Origin: JAEYXS01 sp943367715
Lineage (GTDB): Bacteria; Verrucomicrobiota; Verrucomicrobiia; Limisphaerales; JAEYXS01
Reading direction: 5' to 3'
DNA: 64,000 nucleotides
NCBI GenBank assembly: GCA_943367715.1
Contig: CALRJY020000001.1
Coordinates: forward strand, 1 to 64,000
Shown: positions 24,074 through 33,106 of the stretch, piece after piece
How the letters are laid out: every line of letters begins with the position of its first letter
Position numbering within the stretch: the stretch's first letter is position 1
Position numbers and translations under genes: made by a program
Notes under the pieces: model-generated
What the model saw: the letters and a program-made list of their open reading frames with translations, nothing else
Told to the model about the DNA's origin: nothing
The model's database searches: none

Positions 24074-25216
24074 TCACTTCGCGGTGGGCTTAACAAACCA
24101 GCTCTTGGCCGTCGGTTCTGCTTTAAAGAATTTCAACAACACCTCGGCAATCTTGCGTTGCCCGGCGGGTGATGGATGGGTGCCGTCATTGGCCACGTCT
24201 TCACGGGTCCACTTCAGGTCATCGATACTGCGGCCTTCGGTGCCATTCGTCCAGAGATAGGCTCCCCAGAGCAGAACGGGAGCTTTCACTTCACCTTTGC
24301 TGGCATCGAAGTTCAGGGCGGTATCGCCCGCGATCTGCTTCTCGATGAGCCAACGGACGGAGAAGGCACCTTCAAACGCAAAAGGCTCCGGATTCAGCGG
24401 AGTGGAGGCGTAACCGGCATAGATGCGGCTGGAGAGATAGGCGATGCGGAGATTGGGAAAGGTCTTCTTCGCGTGCTGCACGATGAATTGCAGATGCTCT
24501 TCCAGCTTCCGGGCATGGGCGGGAAATTCACCGAGCGAGGCTGGGCCAGCACAAGCCTGCTTGAGCCAGAGCACCTGCACTTGGGCCGGGGTGACACCCG
24601 CATTGCGTAAGCGTTCCGCTAAAACCGTCCAAGGGCTGGGCTGGCCGCGATCATCCTTCTCACCCGTGAAAAGCCACATCTTGGAATCGCGTGCGCCTTG
24701 GGCGCCATCCACCAGCACAAGCGAATCGCTCTTGGCGGGATCGGCACTGGCGAGACGCACAAAGTTACTGAACTCCTGCGTGGTGTTCGACATGCCGATG
24801 GAGATCAGGCCGACTTTACCTTTGGCGTCCGGCTTGCCCTCGGCATTGAGCGGTTGGACCTGTTTGGCGGCAGCTTGCGCAGCGGTCAGGTGCTTGGCGG
24901 GCGGTTCGTTTTTACCTTCGCCATAGAGGCCCCCAGTCTGGCCTTTGTAGGTGCCTTTCACATAGGTCAGAGCGGCTTGTTTGAAAGGTTCTCCACGCGG
25001 CGCACTGGCGGCGGGTGGGTTTTGACCTTGGTTTTGCTGGCGCAGTTTCTTGGCCCGTTCCAGATAAGCGGCATCCTCGGCGTTGAGCTTTTCGCCCTTC
25101 TGGTTCCGTTGGAAAAGGGATTGGGCACGCTGCCAGTCGATGGAAGGCGCGTTGGTCTGGGCGAGCAGTTGTGAGGCCAAGGCGAGGAGCAAGACGGTGT
25201 GCAGGAGCAGCTTCAT
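24074..25216 (-). CDS. secreted SGNH-hydrolase-like protein
   Basis: The 380-residue protein has a signal peptide (about 1-19), a low-complexity charged linker (AQSLFQRNQKGEKLNAEDAAYL...QQNQGQNPP), then a domain starting GLISIGMSNTT (block I, with GMSN in place of GDS) and ending NDGTHPSPAGQRKIAEVLL (Asp-x-x-His catalytic pair). Such proteins deacylate glycans or lipids. The ~60-residue N-terminal region is unusual and resembles EF-hand-less linkers in this phylum. A short divergent region separates it from the phosphoesterase gene at 25332. Confidence 0.75.
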   Translation of the reverse strand: MKLLLHTVLLLALASQLLAQTNAPSIDWQRAQSLFQRNQKGEKLNAEDAAYLERAKKLRQQNQGQNPPAASAPRGEPFKQAALTYVKGTYKGQTGGLYGEGKNEPPAKHLTAAQAAAKQVQPLNAEGKPDAKGKVGLISIGMSNTTQEFSNFVRLASADPAKSDSLVLVDGAQGARDSKMWLFTGEKDDRGQPSPWTVLAERLRNAGVTPAQVQVLWLKQACAGPASLGEFPAHARKLEEHLQFIVQHAKKTFPNLRIAYLSSRIYAGYASTPLNPEPFAFEGAFSVRWLIEKQIAGDTALNFDASKGEVKAPVLLWGAYLWTNGTEGRSIDDLKWTREDVANDGTHPSPAGQRKIAEVLLKFFKAEPTAKSWFVKPTAK

Positions 25217-25331
25217 GGTTGTCAGTTAAGACGTCGGGTGTAGCAGGAAGTTACAATGGGATAGCAGACATGTCGGTAAAAACCTTTCGACCGACGGACG
25301 GAGGCCGATTATCGTCAGGGGCATAAGCACT

Positions 25332-26312
25332 ATGAAGCATTTCCTCTGGGTCTGTCTCTTGGCGTGTCTGCTCGGGCGGGCAGAAGGGGCGGAAGCGCCC
25401 AAGCAATTCGAATTCATCGTGATGGGCTGCATGCCTTATTACCTCCCGGAAGATGATCTCCGCTTCCAGCACGTCATCACGGAGGTGAACAAACTAAACC
25501 CGGCGTTCTCCGTCCACTGCGGCGATACCAAGGGAGGGAAGGATCCGTGCGATGACCCGGTGTATGATCGCGTGCTGGGTTATTTCAACAGTTTCAACGG
25601 TCCGCTGGTGTATGTGCCGGGAGATAATGAATGGACAGATTGCGTCGCCAAGACGGCGGGAAGCTACGATCCGGCGCAGAGTTTGCAGAAGATTCGCGGG
25701 ATGTTCTTTAATGAAGAAAAAAGCCTGGGCAAAAAGCCGGTCTCCCTCGTGAGTCAGCGGCGGCAGGCGGAGTATCAGAGATATCCTGAACACAATCGCT
25801 GGGAGATGGGTGGCATCCTGTTCACCACGTTGCATGTGGTGGGGAGCAATAACAATAACTTCACGAACAATCCGGCGGCAGTGAAGGAATTCGAGGCGCG
25901 GGACAAGGCGAGCATCGCGTGGCTGCGCGAAGCGTTCGCTACGGCGAAGAAGGAGAATCACCGGGCGTTGGTACTGTTCATGCAGGCGAATCCGCTGGAT
26001 GAACTCATCAAGAACAAGCCGCGTGGCTCAGGTTTTGACAAGCTGGTCCCTGCCTTGCACAAGGAGATGATGGGCTATGACAAGCCGGTGTATCTGTTCC
26101 ACTCGGATTCGCACTACTTCCGTATCGACAAGCCGCTGTTGTCACCGACTGGCCGCTTGATCGAGAATTTCACGCGCGTGGAGACCTTTGGCGGGCGGAA
26201 TCTGCATCTCATCCGCGTGAGCGTGGATCCGCAGGCGGCGGAGCCATTCACGGTGCGCCCGTGGCTGATCGAGGCCAATCGCGTGGATCCGTCCAAACCC
26301 ATGACCAAGTGA
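25332..26312 (+). CDS. secreted calcineurin-like phosphoesterase
   Basis: A 326-residue exported protein (signal peptide about 1-19). Metallophosphoesterase motifs are SVHCGDTKGG, VYVPGDNEWTDC (GDNE) and YLFHSDSHYF (histidine pair region). FIVMGCMPYY replaces the usual DxH motif at the N-terminal strand, so one metal ligand may be altered. The family contains secreted phosphatases and phosphodiesterases. It precedes the flavin-binding protein gene by seven bases. Confidence 0.82.
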   Translation: MKHFLWVCLLACLLGRAEGAEAPKQFEFIVMGCMPYYLPEDDLRFQHVITEVNKLNPAFSVHCGDTKGGKDPCDDPVYDRVLGYFNSFNGPLVYVPGDNEWTDCVAKTAGSYDPAQSLQKIRGMFFNEEKSLGKKPVSLVSQRRQAEYQRYPEHNRWEMGGILFTTLHVVGSNNNNFTNNPAAVKEFEARDKASIAWLREAFATAKKENHRALVLFMQANPLDELIKNKPRGSGFDKLVPALHKEMMGYDKPVYLFHSDSHYFRIDKPLLSPTGRLIENFTRVETFGGRNLHLIRVSVDPQAAEPFTVRPWLIEANRVDPSKPMTK

Positions 26313-26319
26313 TCACAAC

Positions 26320-26769
26320 ATGGCCCCTCCAAACATTCCCAAGCTCACTCCCGCAGAAGTATTGGAACGCGCCACCAAGGTGGTGCAGGAAGACCGCTTT
26401 CCGTATCTCGCGACGATCGATGGAGACCAGCCGCGACTGCGTCCGGTTTCGCCGGTGCGGACGGATGGTTTCACCGTGTATGTCGCCAATCTGCGCATGT
26501 ATCACAAGACGGGTGAAATCGCGGCGAATCCCAAGGTGGAGTTGTGCTACCTGGACGAGGGGCACAACCAAGTGCGCCTGACGGGCGTGGCCGAGGTGCT
26601 CACGGACCGGGCTTTGTTACAGGAGATCTGGGATGGCAACCCGCTCATGCGGAAGTATCTCGGGTCGATTGATAATCCGGCGCTGCTCGTCTATCGCATC
26701 ACGCCGAAGCAAGTGCGGTACATGCAGGAGTGGGCGCTGGAGTATTATGAGGTAGTCTTGGAGAAATGA
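26320..26769 (+). CDS. pyridoxamine-5'-phosphate-oxidase-family flavin/heme-binding protein
   Basis: The 149-residue single-domain protein shows the split-barrel pattern of the family: VVQEDRFPYLATIDGDQPRLRPV, GFTVYVANLRMYHKTGEIAANPKVELCYLD and VRLTGVAEVL. It is of the short general-stress/PPOX-like type, binding FMN, F420 or heme. It is not PdxH, which is longer. It is likely cotranscribed with the upstream phosphoesterase. Confidence 0.85.
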   Translation: MAPPNIPKLTPAEVLERATKVVQEDRFPYLATIDGDQPRLRPVSPVRTDGFTVYVANLRMYHKTGEIAANPKVELCYLDEGHNQVRLTGVAEVLTDRALLQEIWDGNPLMRKYLGSIDNPALLVYRITPKQVRYMQEWALEYYEVVLEK

Positions 26770-26786
26770 TTTGAAAGGAGATGAAG

Positions 26787-27788
26787 ATGAAATTGCTGTT
26801 CGCATTGGTTTGTTTACTTGCAGCCGCAACTCTTCATGCGCAAGAAGTCAAATTGCGTGTTGTTGACGAGTTGTGGGTGCCGGTGGATGGCGCTGATACT
26901 ATTATCTCTCACGCTAAAATTTTGAGCAATACGGGCACGACATCCAAAGGAAAAACTGATTCACGTGGCATGTTTGCTGCCGATGGAAAAGCAGAGACAG
27001 GTGTTTTCTGCGAGGCTTCCAAGGAAGGATATTATTTGAACAGGATTTACCATTATGGGGCTTTGACCAACAACCAGTTTACCCTGATGATGCCAAGGAA
27101 ACTAAACCCGATTCCTCTCCATGCGTTGACGCTTAGCACCAAGAAATATTCCAGGGGTGTTTTGATTCCAGAACATGATAAATGGGTGGGTTTTGATTTG
27201 CTGGAGGGTGAATGGGTGCAACCACATGGTAATGGAAAGACTGTTGATATCTTATTCCGATTTACCCGTGAGTTTAAGGGCTATCAGGGAGGCATCGGCA
27301 ATGTGGATGACGCTATCAAGAGCAGCAAAGAAGCCTTTGCCGCCAGAAAGCAGGAGTGGACATTGTCAAAGTTCCAAGAGTCGGCAGGTAAGTGGGATTT
27401 CAGTTTGGAGATTAAGTTTCCGCAACCCAATGAAGGGATAATCAAGGCATCACGTTTTTTGAAGTATTGCATCTTGAAACTGCCACATTCTGCGCCGCAA
27501 GAAGGGTATTTACCCTCCCATTCAATCGCCTTAACCAATTATAGGCCGAGAAGTCAGGAGGCTGATGTCGGATATTTTGTGCGGAGCAGGGTGAAAACGA
27601 ACGAATCTGGAGAAGTTATGGCTGCAAATTACACGAAAATACAGGGTGGATTTCAGGCATACAATACTGGCCTGATAATTTTTACCTATTACTTCAACCC
27701 CACGGCTAACGATCAAAATTTGGAGTTTGATCCCAAGCGGAATCTGTTTCCAAAGGCAAAGCATGGGACAGATGTCCAAGAACCGTAA
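26787..27788 (+). CDS. secreted protein of an unknown two-domain family (paralogue of 5503-6504)
   Basis: AAAGGAG ends immediately before the ATG at 26781, so the ATG at 26787 has the correct spacing and gives 333 residues, the same as the paralogue at 5503-6504. A signal peptide (about 1-18) is followed by VKLRVVDELWVPVDG, then GVLIPEHDKWVGFDLLEGEW, VQPHGNG, REFKGY, KWDFSLEIKF and FTYYFNP...NLEFDPKRNLFP. The local base composition is more AT-rich than that of the neighbours. Function unknown. Confidence 0.78.
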   Translation: MKLLFALVCLLAAATLHAQEVKLRVVDELWVPVDGADTIISHAKILSNTGTTSKGKTDSRGMFAADGKAETGVFCEASKEGYYLNRIYHYGALTNNQFTLMMPRKLNPIPLHALTLSTKKYSRGVLIPEHDKWVGFDLLEGEWVQPHGNGKTVDILFRFTREFKGYQGGIGNVDDAIKSSKEAFAARKQEWTLSKFQESAGKWDFSLEIKFPQPNEGIIKASRFLKYCILKLPHSAPQEGYLPSHSIALTNYRPRSQEADVGYFVRSRVKTNESGEVMAANYTKIQGGFQAYNTGLIIFTYYFNPTANDQNLEFDPKRNLFPKAKHGTDVQEP

Positions 27789-27876
27789 GGGCTTTTACAT
27801 CTTCAGTGCCGATTGCGGCAGTCCAGTTGTGATAGCTGAGCGGATGCAGATTTTTCCGGGAAATCCCTCGGCTCGG

Positions 27877-28620
27877 CTACGCCACGAGCTTCGGTAAAAT
27901 CGTATCTCTCGCGTATTCCAGGTCTTGCGGGAAATCGACTTCAGTCCAAGGGATGCCAGTGACATCGACGGCACCGAATTGGCCGGCCTTCACGAGAACA
28001 CGCAGAACGTCATCGTAGGAATCCGCGCGGCCAGGGCCGGTTTCGCGGCCTTTGGTCTCGCGGATGAGCGCGGGGAGATCGGCGGCGTCGATCTTAAAGA
28101 AGCCGATGGATTCGCCGATGGTGTCCGCTTCTCCAGTCCACTTCTTCACGAAATCAAACGGACGGCCCTTGCGCATGGGCACGAGCACCGGATCATCATC
28201 GGCCGTAGAATAATTACGGTCTACGAGCAGGGCGGTGCGCTCGGGGGAGTTCACCAAGGCTTGGAGCATGCGGATGTCATAGAGCACATCGCCATCCATG
28301 ATGAGCACGCGGTCTTTCACGGCTTCCAGCGCGGGCAGAGAGGCGTGCATGCTGAGGGCACTGCCTTCCAGAAAGGCGGCATTGTAATACTCGGTGATCT
28401 CCACACCGTACTCCTTTTGCAGCGCAGGGAAAGCGGCTTGAAGCTGCTCACGGTTATAGCCGGTGACGACGGTGAGTTGCGGCACGCCCAATTGCGCGAG
28501 GTGCATGATGTGGCGCTCCAGCAGGCTCTTGCCGCCGAACTCCAAGAGAACTTTGTGGCGGCCACCGGTGGCAGCTCCGAGACGGGCGGCACGACCAGCG
28601 ACGTAAAGAATGGCGTTCAT
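27877..28620 (-). CDS. nucleotidyltransferase of the sugar/alcohol-phosphate cytidylyltransferase type
   Basis: The 247-residue Rossmann-like enzyme begins ILYVAGRAARLGAATGGRHKVLLEFGGKSLLERH, an NTP-transferase signature in which the usual Pro-Lys is His-Lys. LIMDGDVLYD carries the metal-binding aspartate, and EVDFPQDLEYARD closes the fold. This type makes CDP- or UDP-activated phospho-alcohols such as CDP-inositol, CDP-choline or CDP-aminoethylphosphonate. It is the last gene of the minus-strand set with a CDP-alcohol phosphotransferase, so CTP use is inferred from context. Confidence 0.8.
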   Translation of the reverse strand: MNAILYVAGRAARLGAATGGRHKVLLEFGGKSLLERHIMHLAQLGVPQLTVVTGYNREQLQAAFPALQKEYGVEITEYYNAAFLEGSALSMHASLPALEAVKDRVLIMDGDVLYDIRMLQALVNSPERTALLVDRNYSTADDDPVLVPMRKGRPFDFVKKWTGEADTIGESIGFFKIDAADLPALIRETKGRETGPGRADSYDDVLRVLVKAGQFGAVDVTGIPWTEVDFPQDLEYARDTILPKLVA

Positions 28621-28703
28621 GATATTGCTTTAGATGGAAAGACGATTGGCGGTGAAGGAGGGCGCAATGGCGAAAGTTGGCTGGATTTGTTTATGCAAGT
28701 CAC

Positions 28704-28744
28704 CTTCCCCCTCACCCCGGCCCTCTCCCTTGGGGAGAGGGAGG
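28704..28744 (+). repeat. CTCACCCCGGCCCTCTCCC-type palindrome, family E, copy 1
   Basis: CCCTCACCCCGGCCCTCTCC, then CTTGGGG, then AGAGGGAGG: CCCTCTCCC pairs with GGGAGAGGG around a CTTG-type loop. This repeat is well known across many bacterial genomes and recurs here at 36254-36298 and 37439-37484. It sits in the 192-base gap between two minus-strand genes of the lipid-type operon. Confidence 0.8.
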
Positions 28745-28812
28745 ACATTTGGCCGCGTTGATTGCGAATGGCGCGGACTTGATTTACGCGAGAGGAGTTT
28801 CATGCGAAGCAA

Positions 28813-29826
28813 TCAGGGGGCGGATGGTGGATTGGCTTCTGCGTTCGCTTTCAGCGCCTTCAAGCTGGCTTCCTCGGTATAGAAGAGCAGCCAGCCGATG
28901 AGCACGAAGATGACTTCACGGGCACGGCGCAAGAGGGCGTAGGCTACGCACAAAGTCTCCGGCAATCCGGCGAGCTTACCGAGCATGATGATGCCAGATT
29001 CCTGCACGCCGATGGAGCCGGGCACCCACATGCCAAGTATCTTCGCCACGCCGGTGAAAGCTTCTACGGCAACGGCCTGTGGCAACGTGATGGGCATGCC
29101 CAGCAAGTGTGCGATGAGATATATCTCGAAAATATCTATCAGCCAGCCACCGAAATAGTACGCGGTGGAGGCGTAGAAACGCGGACGATGGTCGCGATAG
29201 AAGGTAGTGATGGTTTGATCCACCGCTTGGATCTTCTCGCGATGCTTCTCCATGGCCGCGAGTTTCAGGCCCAGAGTATTCGTCAGCAGGAGCGCGGTGC
29301 TGAACATGCCGCGGCGCTGGATCCAGAGCAGAGCGGCCACGAGGAGGATGCCGCCGATAAGGACGATCATCATCCCGTTGCGCAGGCCCGGATTGTCGCC
29401 GGCCAGGTACATGAAAGCGACGGAAGCCAGGGTGACGAAGAGGACTTGGGCGATAGTCTGGGCGGTCTTGGAGACAATGGCGCTCGAGGTGCCAGCGTTG
29501 CCCGTCACGCCATGTTTTCCCAGCAGATAGATCTTCAGCGCCTCGCCACCAACATACGCGGAGGGGACGATGTTGTTCATCGCCTCACCGGCCCAGCGCA
29601 CGCGAAAGAGCGTCCAGAAGGGCACCTTCAACTCTTTCGGAAAAGTGAACCGCCAGCCGAGGCAGTCGAAGATATAGACGATGAAATAGGGAACGAGCGC
29701 GAGGGGGGCCAGCCAGCCAAGAGTCTTGAGCGAAGCCCAGACGGCATGCAGATCCGTCTTGGAAAGATACCAGCCCAGAAAGGCCAGGCCGAGGATGAGG
29801 GCCAGCGTTTTCCAGAACGCTTTCAT
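28813..29826 (-). CDS. lysylphosphatidylglycerol synthase TM-region (MprF-type flippase) protein
   Basis: Starting at the ATG at 29826 (337 residues), whose A overlaps the previous stop as ATGA, the protein has about eight membrane spans. Family marks include DLHAVWASLKTLGW, SAYVGGEALKIYLLGKHG, and GVAKILGMWVPGSIGVQESGIIML. The catalytic synthase domain of MprF is absent, so it is the flippase-like half only. It is tightly coupled to the CDP-alcohol phosphotransferase and could move the finished lipid across the membrane (inference). Confidence 0.85.
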   Translation of the reverse strand: MKAFWKTLALILGLAFLGWYLSKTDLHAVWASLKTLGWLAPLALVPYFIVYIFDCLGWRFTFPKELKVPFWTLFRVRWAGEAMNNIVPSAYVGGEALKIYLLGKHGVTGNAGTSSAIVSKTAQTIAQVLFVTLASVAFMYLAGDNPGLRNGMMIVLIGGILLVAALLWIQRRGMFSTALLLTNTLGLKLAAMEKHREKIQAVDQTITTFYRDHRPRFYASTAYYFGGWLIDIFEIYLIAHLLGMPITLPQAVAVEAFTGVAKILGMWVPGSIGVQESGIIMLGKLAGLPETLCVAYALLRRAREVIFVLIGWLLFYTEEASLKALKANAEANPPSAP

Positions 29827-30932
29827 CGTGAAGCAGGCTGCAGCGGGCGGGAAGGTTGCAGTGCGAGGGCGACCATCCAGAACACGTGACTGCCGATGGC
29901 GGTCATCCACAAGAACCATTCCAGCCCCTGAAAGCAGGCAAGGATGAAGACGAGCACGGAGAAATCACGGTTCGTGGCGGAATCGATCAGCTTTTGCAGC
30001 GTCTGGTTGCGATCTTCTGGCGGAAAACGCATGCCGCGCACGATCACGATGAAGGAAAGAATGGCCCCCAACACCGCGCTCAGTCCCAACCAAGTGCCAT
30101 AGGCCGTTTGCTCCGTGCGGACGAGGCCGATGGCGATGCACGCGAACACGGAGATGTGCACGACCTGATCGCCAGCGAGGTCCAGCCATTTGCCGAGGGG
30201 CGATTCTTTGAAAACCGCACGTGCGATATCCCCATCCACGCAATCAATGATGGCAGAGATCTGAAATAAAATCGCCCCGATGATGATGGAGCGGCTATCG
30301 CCCTGCGCGAAGAACAATGCGGCGATCACGCCCGTGAGAATGGAAACGATCGAGACGGCGTTCGGTGTGACGGGCGTGTGGATGAGCAGCTTCGAGAGCG
30401 GACGACCGCAAGGGCGGTTGAACACCTTGTCCACCAATCCATCCGCCGAACTTGTGAGCGAGGCCCACAAAGCGCGTTCGGCATTTTGCGCGGAAGCTGC
30501 GTCCGTGACGGGCAAAGCCACGCCTTGCGCGGTAACGCCCGTAAGCTTGTACAGGGCATCTGGCAATGGCTGACTGAGCGAGGGCACTAAACCGATGGGC
30601 AGCGGCGTGCCATCTTTTGCCAGCAAGCGCCCACCATACTGGATGAGCCGCTTCACATCCGCCGCTTGCACGTGAAGCGAGGTGGTGGCGATGAGCGAAG
30701 AGGTGCGTAGGGAGGGCATTTCCGGCACGACTTCAAAGGGAATGCCCAGCGCCTTCGTGCGTTTCAACTCGGGCAGTTCACCCTGACAAACAATCGTGAT
30801 GGGACTGGCTCCAGCACGATGCGCGGCCACGACGAGACGGTCGAGCAACGTCAGGGCGGCAATTTTCAGCCCGGCGGTTTGCGGTTCGCAAACCAGCAGG
30901 GCGGGAAAGGTGATGGGCGAGGGCGGATTCAA
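29823..30932 (-). CDS. CDP-alcohol phosphatidyltransferase with N-terminal nucleotidyltransferase-like domain
   Basis: The only reasonable start is a TTG at 30932 inside a TTGA overlap with the preceding stop, with GGGAG upstream. The 369-residue protein has an N-terminal ~165-residue domain (ALTLLDRLVVAAHRAGASPITIVCQGE...), which resembles a worn nucleotidyltransferase. The C-terminal membrane domain has DCVDGDIARAVFKESPLGKW and LDLAGD, matching D(x)2DG(x)2AR(x)8G(x)3D(x)3D. The layout resembles the fused IPCT-DIPPS enzymes of di-inositol phosphate synthesis, but here an intact transferase is a separate gene (27877-28620). Confidence 0.85.
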   Translation of the reverse strand: MNPPSPITFPALLVCEPQTAGLKIAALTLLDRLVVAAHRAGASPITIVCQGELPELKRTKALGIPFEVVPEMPSLRTSSLIATTSLHVQAADVKRLIQYGGRLLAKDGTPLPIGLVPSLSQPLPDALYKLTGVTAQGVALPVTDAASAQNAERALWASLTSSADGLVDKVFNRPCGRPLSKLLIHTPVTPNAVSIVSILTGVIAALFFAQGDSRSIIIGAILFQISAIIDCVDGDIARAVFKESPLGKWLDLAGDQVVHISVFACIAIGLVRTEQTAYGTWLGLSAVLGAILSFIVIVRGMRFPPEDRNQTLQKLIDSATNRDFSVLVFILACFQGLEWFLWMTAIGSHVFWMVALALQPSRPLQPASR

Positions 30933-31678
30933 TTCCGCGCCGGGCTCCCTGAACCAGCGGTCTTCCCGGAGAAGACGCCTTTGAAGCCGAAGTAAGCGAT
31001 GGCGTCCTTCATGTTCGACACGAACCGCATGAAGGGATTCATGTCGCCATTGGTGACGTATTGCATGGAGATGATGTAGCGCTGCTCATCCGCCTTGATG
31101 GGCGTCACCGAGTGCCAGACCTTGTCGCCGTTGAAGATGACGAGCGTGCCGGGCTTCACTTGCAGTTCCAGCTTCTCGACTTCATGGCCCTTGTTCTTAG
31201 TATGCAGATGGCAGAGCAGGCGGGAGCTGGACGTGTCCTGGAAACCCACGAGAATGGTCCAGCGGCGGTCCTTGTAGTAGGACGTGTCGTAGTGCCAGCC
31301 GATGTGGTCGCCTTCTTCCGTATAGGAATAGAGCGCGCAACGATGGGGGTCGGAGTCAGGGCATTCCTTGATCTTCTCATTGACCAGCTTTTGCAGGAAC
31401 TCGATGAACTTGGGCTGATGATAGATCGCGGTCATCGCCGGGGCCTTCTCCGCCACCTGGCCGTAGGAGACACTGCCGCCCTTTTTGTGCTTGGGGATGT
31501 AGTTCCGGTGAATCAGCGGTTTCAGGGGTTCGAGCTGCTGGTCCCACATAGTCAAGGCTTCGGGCGGGAGGAAGTTTTCCACCACCACAAATTCGTCCTG
31601 CGCCAAGTAGGCCTGGCGGAGTATGGCAAGGTCCTGCTTCGCGCAGGCCTGATCAATCAAGGAACCGATGTCGTTCAT
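30929..31678 (-). CDS. 2-oxoglutarate/Fe(II)-dependent oxygenase
   Basis: The start is taken at the ATG at 31678 (249 residues); upstream extension has no protein character. The double-stranded beta-helix shows iron ligands H129 and D131 in GWHYDTSYY and H189 in KVWHSVTPI, with an arginine-rich block RYIISMQY for 2-oxoglutarate. It resembles phytanoyl-CoA/prolyl-hydroxylase-like enzymes. It is the first gene of the operon with the CDP-alcohol phosphotransferase, so it may hydroxylate the lipid or its head group (inference). Confidence 0.85.
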   Translation of the reverse strand: MNDIGSLIDQACAKQDLAILRQAYLAQDEFVVVENFLPPEALTMWDQQLEPLKPLIHRNYIPKHKKGGSVSYGQVAEKAPAMTAIYHQPKFIEFLQKLVNEKIKECPDSDPHRCALYSYTEEGDHIGWHYDTSYYKDRRWTILVGFQDTSSSRLLCHLHTKNKGHEVEKLELQVKPGTLVIFNGDKVWHSVTPIKADEQRYIISMQYVTNGDMNPFMRFVSNMKDAIAYFGFKGVFSGKTAGSGSPARN

Positions 31679-31888
31679 CTTAAGTATGTGCGGGACGGGG
31701 TTGCAGGCCGTCCTTAACAAGCAAGGATGGATAGCAACCCGGAAAAGCGGAGGCAAGAAGGGAAAAAGGCCCAGACATAGCTGCCGAATGACGAGGTGGA
31801 CGATGGAAGAGGGGCTATCTCACAGCGGTGTCTTGTTCTTTAGTGCAAGGGCGGTTAAATAAGGACTGAGAATCAAACTGATGGCCAA

Positions 31889-32404
31889 ATGACACCCATT
31901 GCCTTCATCGCCACTGTTCCGTTAGAAGACTGGCGCTATGCGTGGCGTCTGGACCAGTTGGATCAGCCAATGCCCGATCGTGACCGCGAGCGTATAAAAC
32001 CCTTAGCCTCAATTTCGGCAAAAGTGATTTCGGAGCAGCCGGGTTTTACTGAGCTACATCGGGATTTTCCGTTCAAAAAAGGTCTTTTCAAACGGGTTGA
32101 TTCGCTGCCGCTGAACCCGCTTGACCATCAGGATGCGGTTTTGAAAGAAGACGAAAAAGTGAGGAAATGGTTGGCAGAGAAGGGTATCCCCTTTGATGCG
32201 ATGGTTTTTCTCGGCTACGATGGCTCCAATATCGTTCTCACCGATTGGGAGATGCTGATCCGTTACTGGCGCCTGTTTTATTATCCCATATCCGATGACC
32301 TAACTGTATATGATGGGGCATTGGATTGGTGTCTTCTTTTCTTTCACGAGCACGAAATCTTTTTCGGGACAAACCAAAAGGAACTTCCGAAAGAACGGTC
32401 ATGA
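31889..32404 (+). CDS. unknown cytoplasmic protein, coupled to acetyltransferase fusion
   Basis: A 171-residue soluble protein rich in tryptophan and aromatic residues (EDWRYAWRLDQLDQP; LTDWEMLIRYWRLFYYPISDDL; GALDWCLLFFHEHEIFFGT). Its stop overlaps the next start (ATGA), so the two are translationally coupled. The C-terminal WCLLFFHEHEIFF pattern resembles immunity-protein-like folds, but I cannot assign a family. Confidence 0.65.
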   Translation: MTPIAFIATVPLEDWRYAWRLDQLDQPMPDRDRERIKPLASISAKVISEQPGFTELHRDFPFKKGLFKRVDSLPLNPLDHQDAVLKEDEKVRKWLAEKGIPFDAMVFLGYDGSNIVLTDWEMLIRYWRLFYYPISDDLTVYDGALDWCLLFFHEHEIFFGTNQKELPKERS

Positions 32405-33102
32405 AACAATACGATGTGGTCAAAGTGGTTTCGATTCGTGATGAGAGGTTTGCCCGTGGTAACCCGCCGTTTCAACGTCATCCCATGGTGGGAGATGTCG
32501 GCGCCATCGTGGAAGTTTATGATGATGCTTTTGAGGTGGAATGCAGTGAGAAAACGACTGGTGTGACTATTTGGCTGGAACCGATGTTTTCAGACGAATT
32601 GCAACTCCTGGAATACCCTTTGCCTGATAACCATCCATCACTTGCCTGCCGCCCCGCCACCAACATCGATGGGCCAGCTGTCGAGCGGCTCGTCTTCAGC
32701 GTGCTTGGCGAATACGGCCTCGCTCCAGAGCCAGAAGGTGTGGATCGTGATTTGCGCGATCTCGAAGGATTTTATCTCACGCGCGGCGGGTGGTTTGGGG
32801 TTTGGGTGGATGAAGCGGGAACGATTTTTGGCTCGGCAGGTCTGGGGCGAGTGGATGAACGGACGTGTGAGTTGCGGAAGATGTACCTGCATGCGAGCAA
32901 GCGCGGGAAAGGGCAGGGGCGGGCGATTCTTGAACGCGCCTTAGCGGAGGCGAAACGGCTGGGGTATCATCGCGTGATCTTGGAGACGGCGACGGTGTTA
33001 AAGGAGGCGGTACAGTTGTATGAGCGGTATGGTTTTCGCAAGACGGAGCCGGACAGTCATCTGGCGAAACGCTGTGATTTGGTGATGGTGCGGGACTTGT
33101 GA
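32401..33102 (+). CDS. DUF4926-GNAT acetyltransferase fusion
   Basis: The ATG at 32401 gives 233 residues. Residues 1-75 match the short DUF4926 fold (MKQYDVVKVVSI...GDVGAIVEVYDDAFEVE), usually a free-standing ~70-residue protein in toxin-antitoxin-like settings. Residues ~85-233 are a GNAT N-acetyltransferase with GFYLTRGGWFGVWVDEAG, the acetyl-CoA loop HASKRGKGQGRAILERAL (R/Q-x-x-G-x-G/A) and LYERYGFRKTE. The junction is short (EYPLPDNHPS). The start overlaps the previous stop. Confidence 0.85.
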   Translation: MKQYDVVKVVSIRDERFARGNPPFQRHPMVGDVGAIVEVYDDAFEVECSEKTTGVTIWLEPMFSDELQLLEYPLPDNHPSLACRPATNIDGPAVERLVFSVLGEYGLAPEPEGVDRDLRDLEGFYLTRGGWFGVWVDEAGTIFGSAGLGRVDERTCELRKMYLHASKRGKGQGRAILERALAEAKRLGYHRVILETATVLKEAVQLYERYGFRKTEPDSHLAKRCDLVMVRDL

Positions 33103-33106
33103 TGAG

